Source: Clavelina lepadiformis (lineage: Eukaryota > Chordata > Ascidiacea > Aplousobranchia > Clavelinidae). Taken from it: a stretch of DNA of 64,000 nucleotides. Positions within the stretch are counted from its first letter, which is position 1. The number at the start of each line of letters is the position of its first letter. Shown piece by piece: positions 36,255-49,300 of the stretch. Position numbers and translations under genes: made by a program. The stretch spans positions 15,075,820 through 15,139,819 of the forward strand of contig NC_135248.1 in NCBI RefSeq assembly GCF_947623445.1, given 5' to 3'. The notes beneath the pieces are model-generated. The model searched no databases, had not been told where the DNA came from, and saw only the letters and a program-made list of their open reading frames with translations.

Positions 36255-39200
36255 CGTCATCTTGACATTTTATTACAATTCTTTTTATACAAAATTACTG
36301 TGAAAATGTTTCAAAAAATACTGTGTTTTTGTACTTCTATTTATTATATTTATTCCTTGTTTAAATGCATTTCAGTTTCTTCTATCTTTTATAATTTATT
36401 TAACTCAATATTACATTAACCAGGTGTTATATGTCGTTCATTCTCATCATGAAAACGTTGCAATATGCATATTATTTATTATTCTGACATAATTTGACAT
36501 AATTGACTAATATGTTTTGCTATACTTAACCACTGCAACGAATAACAAATTTTTAAACAATTTCTTTTAATTATTGGAAAATAAACACTGTTGCTTTTGA
36601 AAAAATTTCTGTTGCATTTATATCAACCATTTTGTGATTTATAACGCAGGCATGAAAACAGGATATCATTCTGAACAAAAAAAACACATCATATTGTGGA
36701 CATTGTTAGAGATTTATAATTAATGTTGCACTTGCCGTATCCATGGTTACTTTAGGATGCTTTTTTTCAGTCATTGTTAAGTGATGTTGGCATCACTTAC
36801 CGGATTTTTATCGATGATTTTGCTTCCACTCAATGTCGCTAAAAGCCGACAAGAACATGGTTTAATTGAAGCAAAACAAATAAAATTGACATAGTTTGAG
36901 AAATGTTTTGAACACAACTTACAAAAGACTAAAAAGACGACCACGATATACAAGGTAACAATGCAATTAGCACTGCCATAGACTGCCTTGTTCGCAAGGC
37001 TTTTTCGGAATGTAAAAAAGGGCTTACTCTGAGCGAGAGAGGACCTTTTAGAAAAATACACTGTTTTAGAAACTCCTCCTTTTGCCGCAAATATCGGATG
37101 GAGCACTTTAAATGATCTTCCTGACAATCTTATCTTCACATTAAACCAACAACTGACCGGTGGCGTCTAATTCACCCAAAACTTGTCGATTCGCCGGAGG
37201 CACTTTACGGGACGCACAAGACACGTGATCACAATACTGCGTGTTGCTATTTTTAGTTTGCGCAGTCTAGAGATTTGACACAATCCAGGAAGCAGGTTTG
37301 CTTTATTGACTATTTTTGTTACGTCCATTTTCACTTGTTATTGTTCAAAAGTTTACGCTCGACCGTTAGGAACCGGGAAACGAGTCTGGTCTAATTTGAT
37401 TAAAACGAATGAAAGTGACAATATTTTGGAAATAGTCTTGTTCATATATTACAAGATTGAAAACAAAAATAACGCGGTCGATATGACGCAACAATGCAAT
37501 TAGCATTATATGGTTTTTCATAAGCTGATAAAGCGAGTTGCGAACGTAATTTGGCTCTTACTTGTGCTGGCGTGGCGCAGAAAAGCGAAACTAACAATTC
37601 GCTAGAGTGCTCAACTTGGTGTGGGTTTGGGAGAAATGTTTGCAATTTCTTCTGCACATGCGTATAAAACGCAAAGTAATTTGCACGATGACATGTTAAA
37701 CTCGCAAAATGTTTGTTATTACGACGTAGATGAAGTCATGTGGCCTTGAGTCGGCGTTTAGGCAAGCTCTGTAGTTCTAACCTGATTTTATGACGTTCGT
37801 TGGTTATTATTTATGCATCTGACTTAATCCCTGTTCATAAGAAGTTTAACTGGAAATTTTAACTTTTCTTGGTATTCAGTATTGCTTTGGAAAAACGTCT
37901 GTTTTTTGTCATTAACTCATGTAAACACAAAATACAATACTAACTGTTAGTTGTTATAAATTTCTTTTGACTAAGTTTATTGGTGTTTTGGCAACGGAGC
38001 TATTCTAACTAATTATTCATTATTACCTGACCGTTACAGCTACAATTAAAAAGGCGCAGTCTTTCAAGAGTGTCCAAGTCATCGAACATATCGAGTGAAG
38101 TCGTGACCATGTCACCTGATTAGCGACAAAGCACAAACTATCGTCCTTGACTTGTTTTCCAGAAATTTGAAATCATTACACAGCTGAGCATTTCAAACGT
38201 TTGGTTGTACGCTGTGGCGTGACATAGTTGTCAGGCGCCTGTGGCAGCTTAAACGTTTGCTCCTATTTGTGCCAATAAATGCGTGAATCCTACAGGTACG
38301 ACAGCTGGTGCTGGTTGCCATACTTGCTGACGCGCTTACGTAATTGAGTTGTGTGTTTGTTTTTTTTCCAAGCACGTCACACCTGGGAAGTGCGAATTGC
38401 GCTTAAATGTGCATGCGAAGTTTTTCTTCAAGTGGATTACTTCAAGCTTTTAGCTACCCTTTTTGTGTTGGTTGTATTACAATAATTTTACGTTTGAGTT
38501 TATATACTTTGTAGATATAATCCCGTCATGGCACACTTCATCTACTTTCTCTGCGTGTTTTAAAGTATTTTCCCATTGTTCAACATCTTCCTTGCACATG
38601 CTTTACTCAGATGTACGAGAAAATGGCCCAAGAAATATACTAACTAGATAATTCCATAAATTACCAAATACTAATATTAACAACGTTATAAATTAAAATG
38701 TATTCCCTCAAAATTTGTAGATTGTTTGCTGTTTCGTCGTAATTGTTGTTTGCATCCTGTGATTTGTGATGCCGCCAGCTGGCCAGCAGGTTGATTTATT
38801 GTATTCTTGTCTCGCACTTCCCAAAGGTCTCAAATGTCAAATCCAACACTCAGTGATCACATGATCCTGGTGTGGTTGTTCACCGCACATGAAGAGATCA
38901 GCGTCCAGCTCAAGATGCGTGCATTTCCCAACAACGTGCAGCATCAGTTTGTCTAAGCGTTTTTTCTGATCAGCTTTGCTGTTGCTTAGCGTAGCACATT
39001 TGCCATTCAGACCACTTGATAACGGCAGGCGGGCATCAGGGTATACTGTACTTTCATTTTGAGTGAAAAAAATTTTTATTGTGCGTTTCTTTACGGAAAA
39101 ACTTCGGTATAAAAAACTGCCAGAGCAGGTTTATATAATTAAAGAACATCGTATTGACCTTGCCAAAGTCAACTTTAACAAAACCAAATCTTAAATAAGA

Positions 39201-40021
39201 ATTGGTGCTCGAGTGCTTCATACGCTTAATAATGACCTATATGAGTAACCTTGGACTGGGTACAACACCTTAGTTCGAAGAATTAATTGAATCAAGAAAG
39301 GTGTGGAATATGGGTTTATTGAAGAATTGTGAGGATACCTTGGTCAGACGATAAGACCAATGTATCGTCGCTGTAAAACCTGAACACTGATAACCATTTG
39401 TGCGCCAGTCGTGCCTTGGATTTGATGTAAATATGCCCGGTGGTAACCAAAGCAGTTTTGAATGACTTTCTGTATTTCACCGGTCGTGTCTTGTATCTGA
39501 CTGATAAACACTTGAAAATGTATTTAATACAAAAGAGTAGGATTATTCTTAGGTCATAGAGTATAATAGCACGAGGCGGAATACAAGAGATTGTTCTGAC
39601 CGACAGGGTCCCTGGTTAGGGAGCAAGAGGAAAAAAAGCTCCACGTATGTTGAGAGAGACGCTGGAAATGGCGTAATAGGCGATGGCAGTATTATTCATT
39701 GTCTAAACAACAGTCCAATTGTAATTATCGTGACGTCTTACATCTTTTTGGGGGGTGATCCTCTTTAGGCATCTACTGTTGTGTCTTCGTCTTCGTTTGC
39801 AATTAATGCTCATTGTTGTTTTTACTAAACGTTGCACATTCTCAGCAGTATAAAGATACAGATTATTGTTTGTTAACAAAAGAAAGTGACAGTGGTAATT
39901 TTGTGATAACATGTTATTGAAATACAAGTTTCTGCTCCAGTTTTTACAAAGACCAGTCTCGACATTGTATTTATCTTGTTCACGATCAGGTGAAGAACGT
40001 TTCTCCCAAATAAGATATAAA
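36255..40021. other. Spacer between IL-17 and the LDLa receptor
   Basis: Contains the IL-17 3' untranslated region, the second 376-bp repeat copy (37135-37510), and otherwise AT-rich sequence with only short frames. No exon was recognised. Confidence 0.5.
37135..37510. repeat. 376-bp direct repeat, copy 2
   Basis: Second copy of 34728-35103, about 2.4 kb downstream. The two copies bracket the whole IL-17 gene. Their outer flanks are unrelated. Confidence 0.88.
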
Positions 40022-43000
40022 ATGAAATTGTTTTTCTTACCGCTGATGATACTTTTGACGTCAGCACAGGGAGAACGTGAGATATCAGACGATGTTCGTT
40101 CTAATTTGAGTAAGTAATTGATTTATTAGTGATCACTCTACTTCCTTTCACTCTTAAACTTGGTTATCGGTATTGTACTAACTTTACTTTGCCAGTAGTT
40201 ATGCTTTCATATCTAACTATAACTGAACTGGATTCAATTGTCCCAAATGGGCGAAAAAAAGTTAAACCTTCTCAGTTACTTTGAACCAAAACGTGATTTT
40301 ATTAACACGAAATATAATAATACAACAGAATTCACTTATGATTCACGATTTGGTGATTTCACGCCTGATTTCTTCGCTTAAATGCTGAATGTTCAGCACA
40401 ACACTGGTTCGTCCATGTCTAGCTACAGTGACCTTTTTTTTTAATTTGTTAGTTATACTGAATCAGGACCTGTTAAAGCCTTGTCATATATCACTCTCTT
40501 AAAACCTTTTTAAACCTCGTTATATAACACATTTGACGTCACGAAGGAAAACGAGAACATGTGACCTCACAATGATGTTATCAATGTTCGCAATAAGGCA
40601 TATGTGCGTATGTAAACAATGCATTGAGATGATTCTAATAGATTATTTTATTTGTATTTAGTATCCTGCCTTTATTACAATCCACGTTGCCAGCCATCCG
40701 AGTTCAACTGCAGATGTGAGGATGATGCAATAGGGGATTCCCGGGAATGCATACCACAGTCGTGGGTCTGTGACGGACAACGAGATTGCTTGAATGGAGC
40801 TGACGAGATTGATTGCAGATGCGATCCTGGCGAGTTTCAGTGCTTTGATGGAGTCGGTGTGAGGTTCTATCAATGCGTCAATGAAGGCAAAGTGTGCGAT
40901 GGCAGGAAAAAGAATTGTTCGTATTTTGAAAATGGATATTTGTGTATTTTGGGAAGAGAAGAATCTGTCTCATGTATGGCGACCGGCATGGCGCGTTCAT
41001 GTGAAGTTGAACGGTGGGATTGTTTGAATGGGAGAGATGAGAACAACGAGAATTGCGGCGAAGGATTCCAATGCAAGAATGGTCAATTTATAAAACAATT
41101 GTGGAAATGCGATGGGTTCCATCATTGCGGCGATAATAGCGATGAGGACAATTGCGACGGATGTCGTCAAAACAGCTGCGATTGTTTCGTAAAAGAAAAC
41201 GACACCTGCGGAGATGGAAAAAGATGCTACGATGATTGGGGTAGGTATTTAATCAATAAAACTAGTTAATGAACCCTGACTCGTTTTTAGACCTTGAAGC
41301 TTCTAATACTGTGTTTTATCGTGTTTTGTTTTCTTTGTTTGCAAAGTTATCCTGCTCTAACGATTAACATTTTACTTTTTACCACCTCAAAGTCCATGAC
41401 AAAAAGTACTGCAGAAATCCCTAAGTTTGTTTAACGCTTTACTGCTGCGAATGTATAACACTTGAAGGGGCAAAACTTTAACAATTTATTATGCTCACTC
41501 TAAGTGTTTAGACTAACTGTTTAAAAAACATTTGACTTGTTGTCAAATTCTTTCTTTATCAGAAATGCTTTATATAGAGAACTGCAATGGAATTGCTGAG
41601 TGCCCAGATGGCAGCGACGAATGGAATTGTTCATCGCCTTGCTGGCTAGGGAAGCCGCGTCGTTGCGCTTGTAATAAAGTTGACAGTTATTCCTGTCGAG
41701 GTACAGGAAATGTTTGTTATCGCTATGATGGTGAGTGGAGTCCAATCTGATCTTAATATTAGTCCAATTCAACTGATCTTAAATTCCTTTGCATTGGTGC
41801 ATTTTAACTGCAAGTTATTCAATTAAAAACACTTCATACAGATGAATGCGATGGTGAAACTGAGTGCCCAGATGGAAGCGACGAATGGAATTGTTCATGT
41901 CCACCGTGGAAGCCGCTTCATTGCGCATGTAATAAAATTGGCGACTACTCATGTACAGGAAGAGGGCAAGTTTGCTATGAACAAAGTGGTTGGTTAAATT
42001 CATTGGCAATCTTAATTTGTTTACTTACTGTAATGTACTTCCTTGTTTTTAAAAAGTCAAATTTTACGAAAAAATAATGAAGTTAGACATGGTTTCATAA
42101 ATATGTAAAAAGTTAGAACGGCAATAAAAAACTGCGATAAATTTTTTTCGTAATAGCAGAAAACAATGCAGTGCATCTTACAATATACACAGTAGGCTAT
42201 AAATAAGTTGGTTAAAGTAACAAAATATTTGTCGATTTTAATCTAAAATTGATATAACAAATTGATCATGCAAGAAAGTGTGATGTTTTCGTGTTTTTGA
42301 CAAGCTTTTCATTTGTAGAAAGATGCGATGCCAAACAAAAGTCTCTCTCTGGGCAAACTTGCTTGGACTTATCGGATGAAATGAATTGTTCTTGTCGAGA
42401 AGACAAATTCACCTGCTCCTGCTTTCGTAAAAACTTTCCTACTTGCAATATGAAAGAAGGATGTATCCCGATGGAATACGTCAATGACGGAAAACTTGAC
42501 TGTGATGGCGACAATGATGAAACTTTTATCAAATCATTAGATAAAATGAGTTGTAGCTCTTGTAGTTTTGCTGTTATAAGGTTAGATAACGAAACCCTTT
42601 GTATTCCACCTTTGTGCAACATCAGCACCTGCAACAATGTACCTGCATTACAATGTAGTGAGTATGATTGCAATATAACTGAGGCAGTGTGCTTCTCCTT
42701 CTGTCTTGATAATAACACATCGGCCAACTGTGAAAAAATATTTCAATGCTTCGATCAATCCTTGATATTGAACCAAAACTTCTGTAATGGGAACAAAGAC
42801 TGTAAAGACGGAAGTGACGAAATAATCTCCCAACCCGGATTTAAGTGTTCGGCCAAGTTCTCAACCACAACATGCGTCCTTCCTCAATGGAATCTATACG
42901 ACGACATCCCACAATGTTATGATAAATCTGATCTTTGCTTTGGCAGTGATGGCTCCTTTCATTGCTTCAAGTGTCTGGACAATCGCTTGATCATCTCGTC

Positions 43001-45011
43001 TAAGCAAGTCTGTGACGGTGTCATTGATTGTTTCGACTTCTCAGACGAATGTCTCTGCGAAAATCCATCATTGCCAGAGTGTCTTGATGTCTTCTCTAGA
43101 TCACAGAGATGCAGTAACTTCGTATCATGGGACATTAAAGCAGATGTTACTTCTAGTAATTTGTGTGCTGGCAGGGAATGTGGAAATTTATTGCAAATTA
43201 ATAAAGTTTTAACAACTTGCAAAAACAAAAAGGGAAACACTCTTGCTACTCAGTGCGATGGAAGACCAGAATGCATGGACTTTGTAGATGAATGCCTGTC
43301 GTGTGATGCTCCTCCAGCATTCTGTCATGATGCTTGCTACAAATACTTTCCGATGGGAGACCGATACTGCGACGGATACGCTGACGAGTCGTGGATATAT
43401 TTACTAGACACAAACTGTACCCAAGGATTTGACGAAGAAAACTGTCCGAAACGATTCCAATGCAAAGCAGGTGAGAAGGTTAACATCGACATCGTACAAA
43501 AATGTGACGGATTTAAAGACTGTGACGAAGGAATTGACGAAGAAAACTGTCCGAAACGATTCCAATGCAAAGCAGGTGAGAAGGTTAACATCGACATCTT
43601 ACAACGCTGTGACGGATTTAAAGACTGTGACGAAGGAATTGACGAAGAAAACTGTCCGAAACGATTCCAATGCAAAGCAGGTGAGGATGTTAGCATCGAC
43701 ATTTTGCAATGTTGTGACGGAATAGAAGATTGCGAAGAAGGAATTGACGAAGTAAATTGTTTGAACAGACACTACTGTACAACAAAGGTAACCAATCTAA
43801 AATCAATTGCAAAGTCTTCAGTTCTCAATGGAAAACAAGACTGCGTTGATGGATCTGATGAATTTATTCCTGGAATATTTTCATCTGCTCGTAACATGAT
43901 TGACAGCTTCGGTCTAAAAATATGGCTGTGGTTCGCTACTATACTGACACTTTTTGGAAATTTTTATGTCACTGTATTGTCCATTGCCAAGCTCCGTGAA
44001 AAGAAGAAGGCAGATGAATCCACATGCAACCACATTTTAATCACCAACCTCTCCATCTCCGACTGTTTAATGGGGGTGTATTTGATGATTATCCTGGTGA
44101 CAGATATTCAGTATTCAGGCAGATATTCCGAGTTCGATTATAAATGGAGATCGAGCGCGCTTTGTTCGTTGGCGGGAAGTTTGTGCGTGATTTCCAGTCA
44201 AACTTCTTGCTTTCTCATATCTGTTCTTACCAGTTACCGTTTGTATGCTGTCTTATATCCTTTCAAAGTTCGTACGACCCTCTCAGCACCGTGGAGTATG
44301 GCTGCAATCTTTTCATGGGTGACTTCTATCATCATTGCTTTTGTTTCCAACATAACAAGTTACTTTAAATCCAAAGTACTTTTCCTTAACGAGTTCTCTT
44401 CATCCGACACAGTCACTCATGATTACGTCACAGGCTTTGCTTGTCGTCTGGCGATTCTTACAAACACGTCACAGGATCTCGATGACAGTTCTTGGCAAAG
44501 TGTTAAAAGCTTTTTGAATAATAAGTTTCCCCAATACGCTCCCAGAGGCGAGATCGGTTACTACGGTACTACAAGTGTGTGCATGCCACGATTGTACGTG
44601 AACCGCAGTGATAGTTTCTGGATCTATTCCATTGTCATGATAACCTTCAATTTCATTTCCTTTCTCTTTGTGCTCTCTGGATTTACCTTAATTGCCTGGA
44701 ATATGAGAAAACGTCCGATGCAAAATAACAACGCGCAGAAGCAAAATGCCAAAATGAATCGACGAATCGCTCGCATCATTATATCTGATTTTCTTTGTTG
44801 GGTTCCCATCTGCATAATGGCTTACGTAAGCGTGAGTGGAGTGAAGCTTCCAGATGGAGTTGAGATATTCACTGCAGGAGTGCTCCTCCCCATCAACAGT
44901 GCATTCAACCCCATCTTGTACTCGCCCTACATCGAAGCTAAAGTGAAAAACCTGTTTAAGAAAATACGTCCCAGCCGCAGTCAGGAAATCAAGCTTGACG
45001 TCATTTCCTAA
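40022..45011 (+). CDS. LDLa-repeat G-protein-coupled receptor, five exons
   Basis: Exons 40022-40109, 40662-41240, 41563-41730, 41842-41988 and 42319-45011 join to 1224 aa plus stop; every junction is phase 1. A signal peptide (MKLFFLPLMILLTSAQG) is followed by about 855 residues rich in LDL-receptor class A modules (CDG...DC..GSDE). The seven-helix domain starts near residue 857: helix 1 with FGN, helix 2 NLSISDCLMG, YRLYAVLYPFK in place of the DRY box, helix 6 DFLCWVPI, helix 7 INSAFNPILY. These match relaxin-receptor-like (LGR type C) and snail GRL101-type receptors, but I see no leucine-rich repeats between the LDLa block and the membrane. The ligand is unknown. ATTAAA at 45320 may be the polyadenylation signal. 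The donor after exon 4 (GTTGGT) is the weakest junction. The start ATG is the one that begins the hydrophobic leader. Confidence 0.88.
41563..41988 (+). repeat. Duplicated receptor exons 3 and 4
   Basis: Exons 41563-41730 and 41842-41988 share phase and encode parallel sequences: AECPDGSDEWNCS, CACNKVDSYSC and NVCY versus TECPDGSDEWNCS, CACNKIGDYSC and QVCY. Their separation of only about 110 bases and the close match point to a tandem exon duplication. Confidence 0.85.
43432..43750 (+). repeat. 105-bp tandem array encoding three LDLa modules
   Basis: Units begin near 43436, 43541 and 43646 with a 105-bp (35-codon) period. Units 1 and 2 are almost identical; unit 3 diverges toward its end. 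Each encodes NCPKRFQCKAGE and a CDG..DC.EGIDE calcium site. The array is in frame inside the last receptor exon. Confidence 0.9.
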
Positions 45012-45749
45012 ATATTTTACTTAATTCTATGGATTTGTCCTAAATACCACAATTTGCATCTGACGTCATTACGAAAGTTGGTTTTCATTTTGAATTTTAA
45101 TAATTTGCCTGAAAAAATCTTGTTATTCCTTTGCGTGTTTTTGCATGGATTTTAGAAAATCTACAAACATTTCATGCTAATTTTCAAAAGAATATCTGAG
45201 ACATTTGCTTTAAGTTGCAATAACTGTAACTGTTATATTTTAAGAAATGTTCGATTGATTAGCCCACGCGGCACATATTGTAGAGTACTGTGTATATATT
45301 CGTTAGAACTGAAGATGTTATTAAAGCACTAATAGTTGCTTCAATAATTTAGCCTGTTAATAGAATATGGCTCTATTATGCTTGCGTGATTTTAGAAAAA
45401 TCTAGTACCGTGGCTGTTAATGGTTGCAGCTTGCAACGAATATGCTTAAAAGTGAAGGTGCTTATTTGAAATTACTGTACATGTTATAATTCAAGATAAT
45501 TGAGCGCATCTTGAAAAACTGCCGTTTTACAAATTTATAAAAGTCCGACAGACGCTCGTTCTGGTGATGCAGCCGCTCCTTATTTGCTCGTTTATCGCTT
45601 TGCTCGCTTGAGCTTTTATGTGTAAATGGAAAGGAACTAACATTATAGAACTGACATGATCACGAAGCAGGTAAAAGACAATTTCGTTATCACACTAACA
45701 GTGAGTCTTAGCACCACAAAAATTGAAAGAAATTTAATAAAAAACTTAC
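45012..45749. other. Spacer downstream of the receptor gene
   Basis: Holds the receptor 3' untranslated region (ATTAAA at 45320-45325). I looked on the minus strand for the missing haem-binding exon of the P450 relic and did not find it. Confidence 0.5.
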
Positions 45750-46307
45750 CCTGGTATTTTTAGGAATGAAAAATCCTTTCAATGTGATGTCTTCGGTTGT
45801 CTTATGGGAAAGGCGCCCAGTGGAGCCACAGTTCGATACCGAAGTAGTTCTTGGATGAAAGCGTTTGTGCATGGAAGCTTTGCTTTGTGCGACATACTTG
45901 CCACAACGGGCGGCCATGTTTAGTGGACCGGAACACAAATAAAACCAAAGTTAACGCCCAGGGACAATCAGGCAAGCAATTAGATCACAAAACAAACTTA
46001 TTAAAATCCATGTTCGAACTTGATCAAGCAGGTATATAGATAGCTGTAATAAAGACAGCAGAACTGATTCATAACAAACGCAACAAAGGCATTTGGATAT
46101 CCGAACTTGTTATTCAGTTGTTATATACAGGAATCCAAGACAACCAAATAAATTATGATTACCGATGACGTCCACAATTTCTTGGCGCAGTTTAGCTTGT
46201 GCTTGAGGATAATGAAGAAGACAGAGCAGAGCCAAACTCAGGGTGGTGGCCGAAGTCTCTGTTCCAGCCACAAACAAATCCAGGATAGATCTCATGAGAT
46301 GAGGCAG
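45750..46307 (-). pseudogene. Cytochrome P450 (CYP2-like) fragment with frameshift
   Basis: The exon at 46307-46163 encodes the I-helix LDLFVAGTETSATTLSLAL followed by LLHYPQAQAKLRQEI, typical of CYP2-clan enzymes. The next exon (about 45925-45750) has the K-helix FIQELLRYRTVAPLGA with its ExxR pair, then SHKTTEDITLKGFFIPKNT, but these two pieces are in different frames. The acceptor expected before the second exon is also missing. Neither the N-terminal half nor the haem-cysteine exon is seen nearby. I read it as a decayed fragment; a sequencing error at the frameshift cannot be excluded. Confidence 0.8.
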
Positions 46308-49300
46308 CTGAAAAGAAAAATAACTTTTGATGTGATATTTAAACAATCGATGCGTTCAAAGCAGCTTTAAAAGTATTTCGCATAAAAATGAACAAACACT
46401 GTGACGATTGGAGGAACAGGATATAGCAAAGAAATGACGAAAATGAAATCTTGAGATTATTATGAACGGCAGCCGTTGTGTTCTTTCTCCAAACGTTTAG
46501 TGTTAATACTGGCAGTCAATGAGAATTTGCAATACAGCCGACATTTTCAAATGCATATTTATAGGCTACGCTACACCCACCATATGTAATTAGCAATATA
46601 CCAGCGGTTTTCAGACTCAGCTCATTCAAAAAGCTGTTGATACTTCATAGTTTGCGTGGCAGTACGACATGCATTGATGAGAAATAGCGTTTTACTAACA
46701 CTGGTAAGCGATAGAACTTAAACAAATATCGTTGCCTGTTCGTTCAGCTTGGATCCGCTTCTTTCAGACTTTTCCAGCTCAACGGACCGTCAAACGTTCA
46801 CAAATACCTTTGCGTGCTTGAAACGCGGTGGGTCATGTGACTATATGTAAATCATTTCCTCTTCGGGTCTTTAAAAATAACAAATTGTCTGCTATCACCC
46901 GATTTTGCAATTGATTGCGCAATACATGTGCGATTGTGCATCAACAGTTTAACCCAGGGGCGTCCTAACTGCAGCCAGCGAACAAATCGCGGCCCGCCAC
47001 GAATTTTGTATTAGCAGGCGGCCATCAACGGTCTTAAGCATAACTTTAGACCAAAAACAAAAGTCAATGAAACTTACACTGAGTATTTTTGTGTGCAAGT
47101 CTATTTTCCAAGTATTTCAGCGGTATCTGATGCATTCATTACTTAAAAGGTCATTCATTACTTGTCTTACAGCACGTTTTAGAGCATATTGCGCAACGAT
47201 TGTTTTTTCGTAACAATAGCATTCATGCATAACAACGACTATATGCCCAACCACAATTTTGTCTGATACTTGCCAAAAGCTTTTCCATGTAACTATTAAG
47301 TTCTATTTCGCGTAACACCGGCAGATATGGCAGCATTTAAAAAGCGAAAGATACCGTACAAATGTAGAAATACGTTGAGTTAGCGAGATACGTGACCAAC
47401 TTCACCAACTGCTAGCACCCATCAAACCATCTACCATCATGCTCAATATAGCAAGTGTAGTCGAACACGTGACCATCACCGATGACGCACTTCATAGCAA
47501 ACCATGAGGCAAAACAAGTGACCAGCAAACCATTACGTCACATGGTCTTTGGAGTAAAAGGTGAGAGGTGTTGTAGAAATGACCATGAATGGTTTTATTG
47601 CCTGTATAGTACCAAATCGTGAAGGGACATTTAACAAAAAACTGTTTTTAATTAGTTAATGTAGTTTCAAACTTTTCTTCAGTGAGATCGAGAATTGCAA
47701 AATTCACTCTGGAAAGCAGCACTTTTAGTTCTGCAGGCAGAAGAGTTCGGCTGATTTATGACTTAATTTAAATTTATTTAATCAATCTTAACTTGATCTT
47801 TTAAAGGTAATCTAGCAGAGCTGAGCGCTCATTTAATTTTTTCAGTGGTTTATGACGTATACAATATCGGTTTAATCAAAAACTCAGTCCAATCCTGGCA
47901 TAAAATTTTGAGACCACGTATTTACAAACAATCACATTGGAACAAAACATGTTTTCCTTTACATTGCCGCGATTCAAGGTGGTTTCATGACTAGTTATGC
48001 TGCTGGCTTCAGTCCAAGCAATGTCGTTGGTAACGCTTGGGCGGAAGATGGAAAACAACGAAGATTTGTGCCGAATGGAGCAAAGCAAGTTAAAATATGT
48101 ACATTCCAGCATAACGTTTTATTTCACAACTAATTGGTTAAAGAAAAGAATTTAAGCAACTTAGCCTACGTGTATGATGAAGTTAAAAGGAGACGATACT
48201 AGCTTTGGGCTAGAAGTTGACCTGACCGGGAAATTTGAAAGTTGGCCAACTTTGGTGCTGGTAGACTCGAATATTCGATCCCATCATCAGTTTTGTATAT
48301 CTTTGTACCATCACCAATACCATTATTACTTCTTAACATCTTCGGACCATTTAATGGATGTCACTTGCGGATTCGCTTCTTAGCGCATTCATTGCAAAGG
48401 ACAAGATGCGCTGCAGTACGTAAGCAGGATATCAGAGCCATCTTTTTTGCAAGCTTACCTGTGTGTTGTGGTTTATCGTTTCATTTTTAAGTCTTGCAAA
48501 TTTGTGACAATGTTAGCAACGAGCCGCTAATCTCTTGCGCCTCCTAGCGGAGAAGAAATATCTGAGCGGGCTAGTGATGGACTCGAAAAGATTGATAAGT
48601 GTACTGTAATTCACTGGCGAAATGGATTTGAGAATGACGATCTGCAGAATCGCCAGATTTTAAACTGAATGGTTGCTCCGCTTGCGTTTAAACTCTGTCT
48701 GTTTTGTTTACCGCTAAGCGTCGCTACCGACAATATAACCGACCATATTGACATCCAGTGTAAGACGTCCTGTTGTGTTTGGAATAGAAATCTTATTTGT
48801 CATGGAGCACAAATAAACACACAACTATAGTTTTATACGTCACAAAACCCTTGCATACGTCACTTGTCATGCTTCATTAACGTTATAAGTGTGGCTTAAA
48901 ATTTTTTTAAAGAAATGTCTTGTCTTTCTTGTTTTGTCTTAATATTTTTACTTTGCACTGAGACTCGGACAATATTTTTAAAAAGAAAACATAAAAGGTG
49001 ACGTCATTACTGTTGCTCTAAGCTCAACACAAATGACGTCTGTCAGTTCATTAAATGACGCAGCTAATTACGCAAATTATATGTCTGGGCAATGATCACT
49101 CAATGATTTGTTGCCCCGTGGTTTTGTTGACGAGTGTTTGTCGTGCAATCTATCAAATACAGAGATAGATAAAAACTTTTCAAGACATTCGAGCAACTTT
49201 CCCTCACAGGGGACCTGGCTTGGATCAGCGCCATTTCTTAAGACGAACATTGGCCAGCAATTTACAGTCAATATTCGGTCAGACCTGGTTAATAATTCAT

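Noticed and set aside
36777..37139. 120-codon minus-strand frame next to the second 376-bp repeat
   Set aside because: Low-quality composition, no family resemblance, and no convincing splice partners in frame.
34728..37510. A complete LTR element with IL-17 as cargo
   Set aside because: The direct repeats have no TG...CA ends or target duplication, and nothing between them resembles retroelement genes or a primer-binding site.
42266..42727. 153-codon minus-strand frame over the receptor's large exon
   Set aside because: Antisense shadow of the LDLa coding sequence; the + strand frame is continuous for 906 codons.
43337..43725. Repetitive frames in both strands over the 105-bp array
   Set aside because: They are out-of-frame readings of a coding tandem repeat whose period is a multiple of three.
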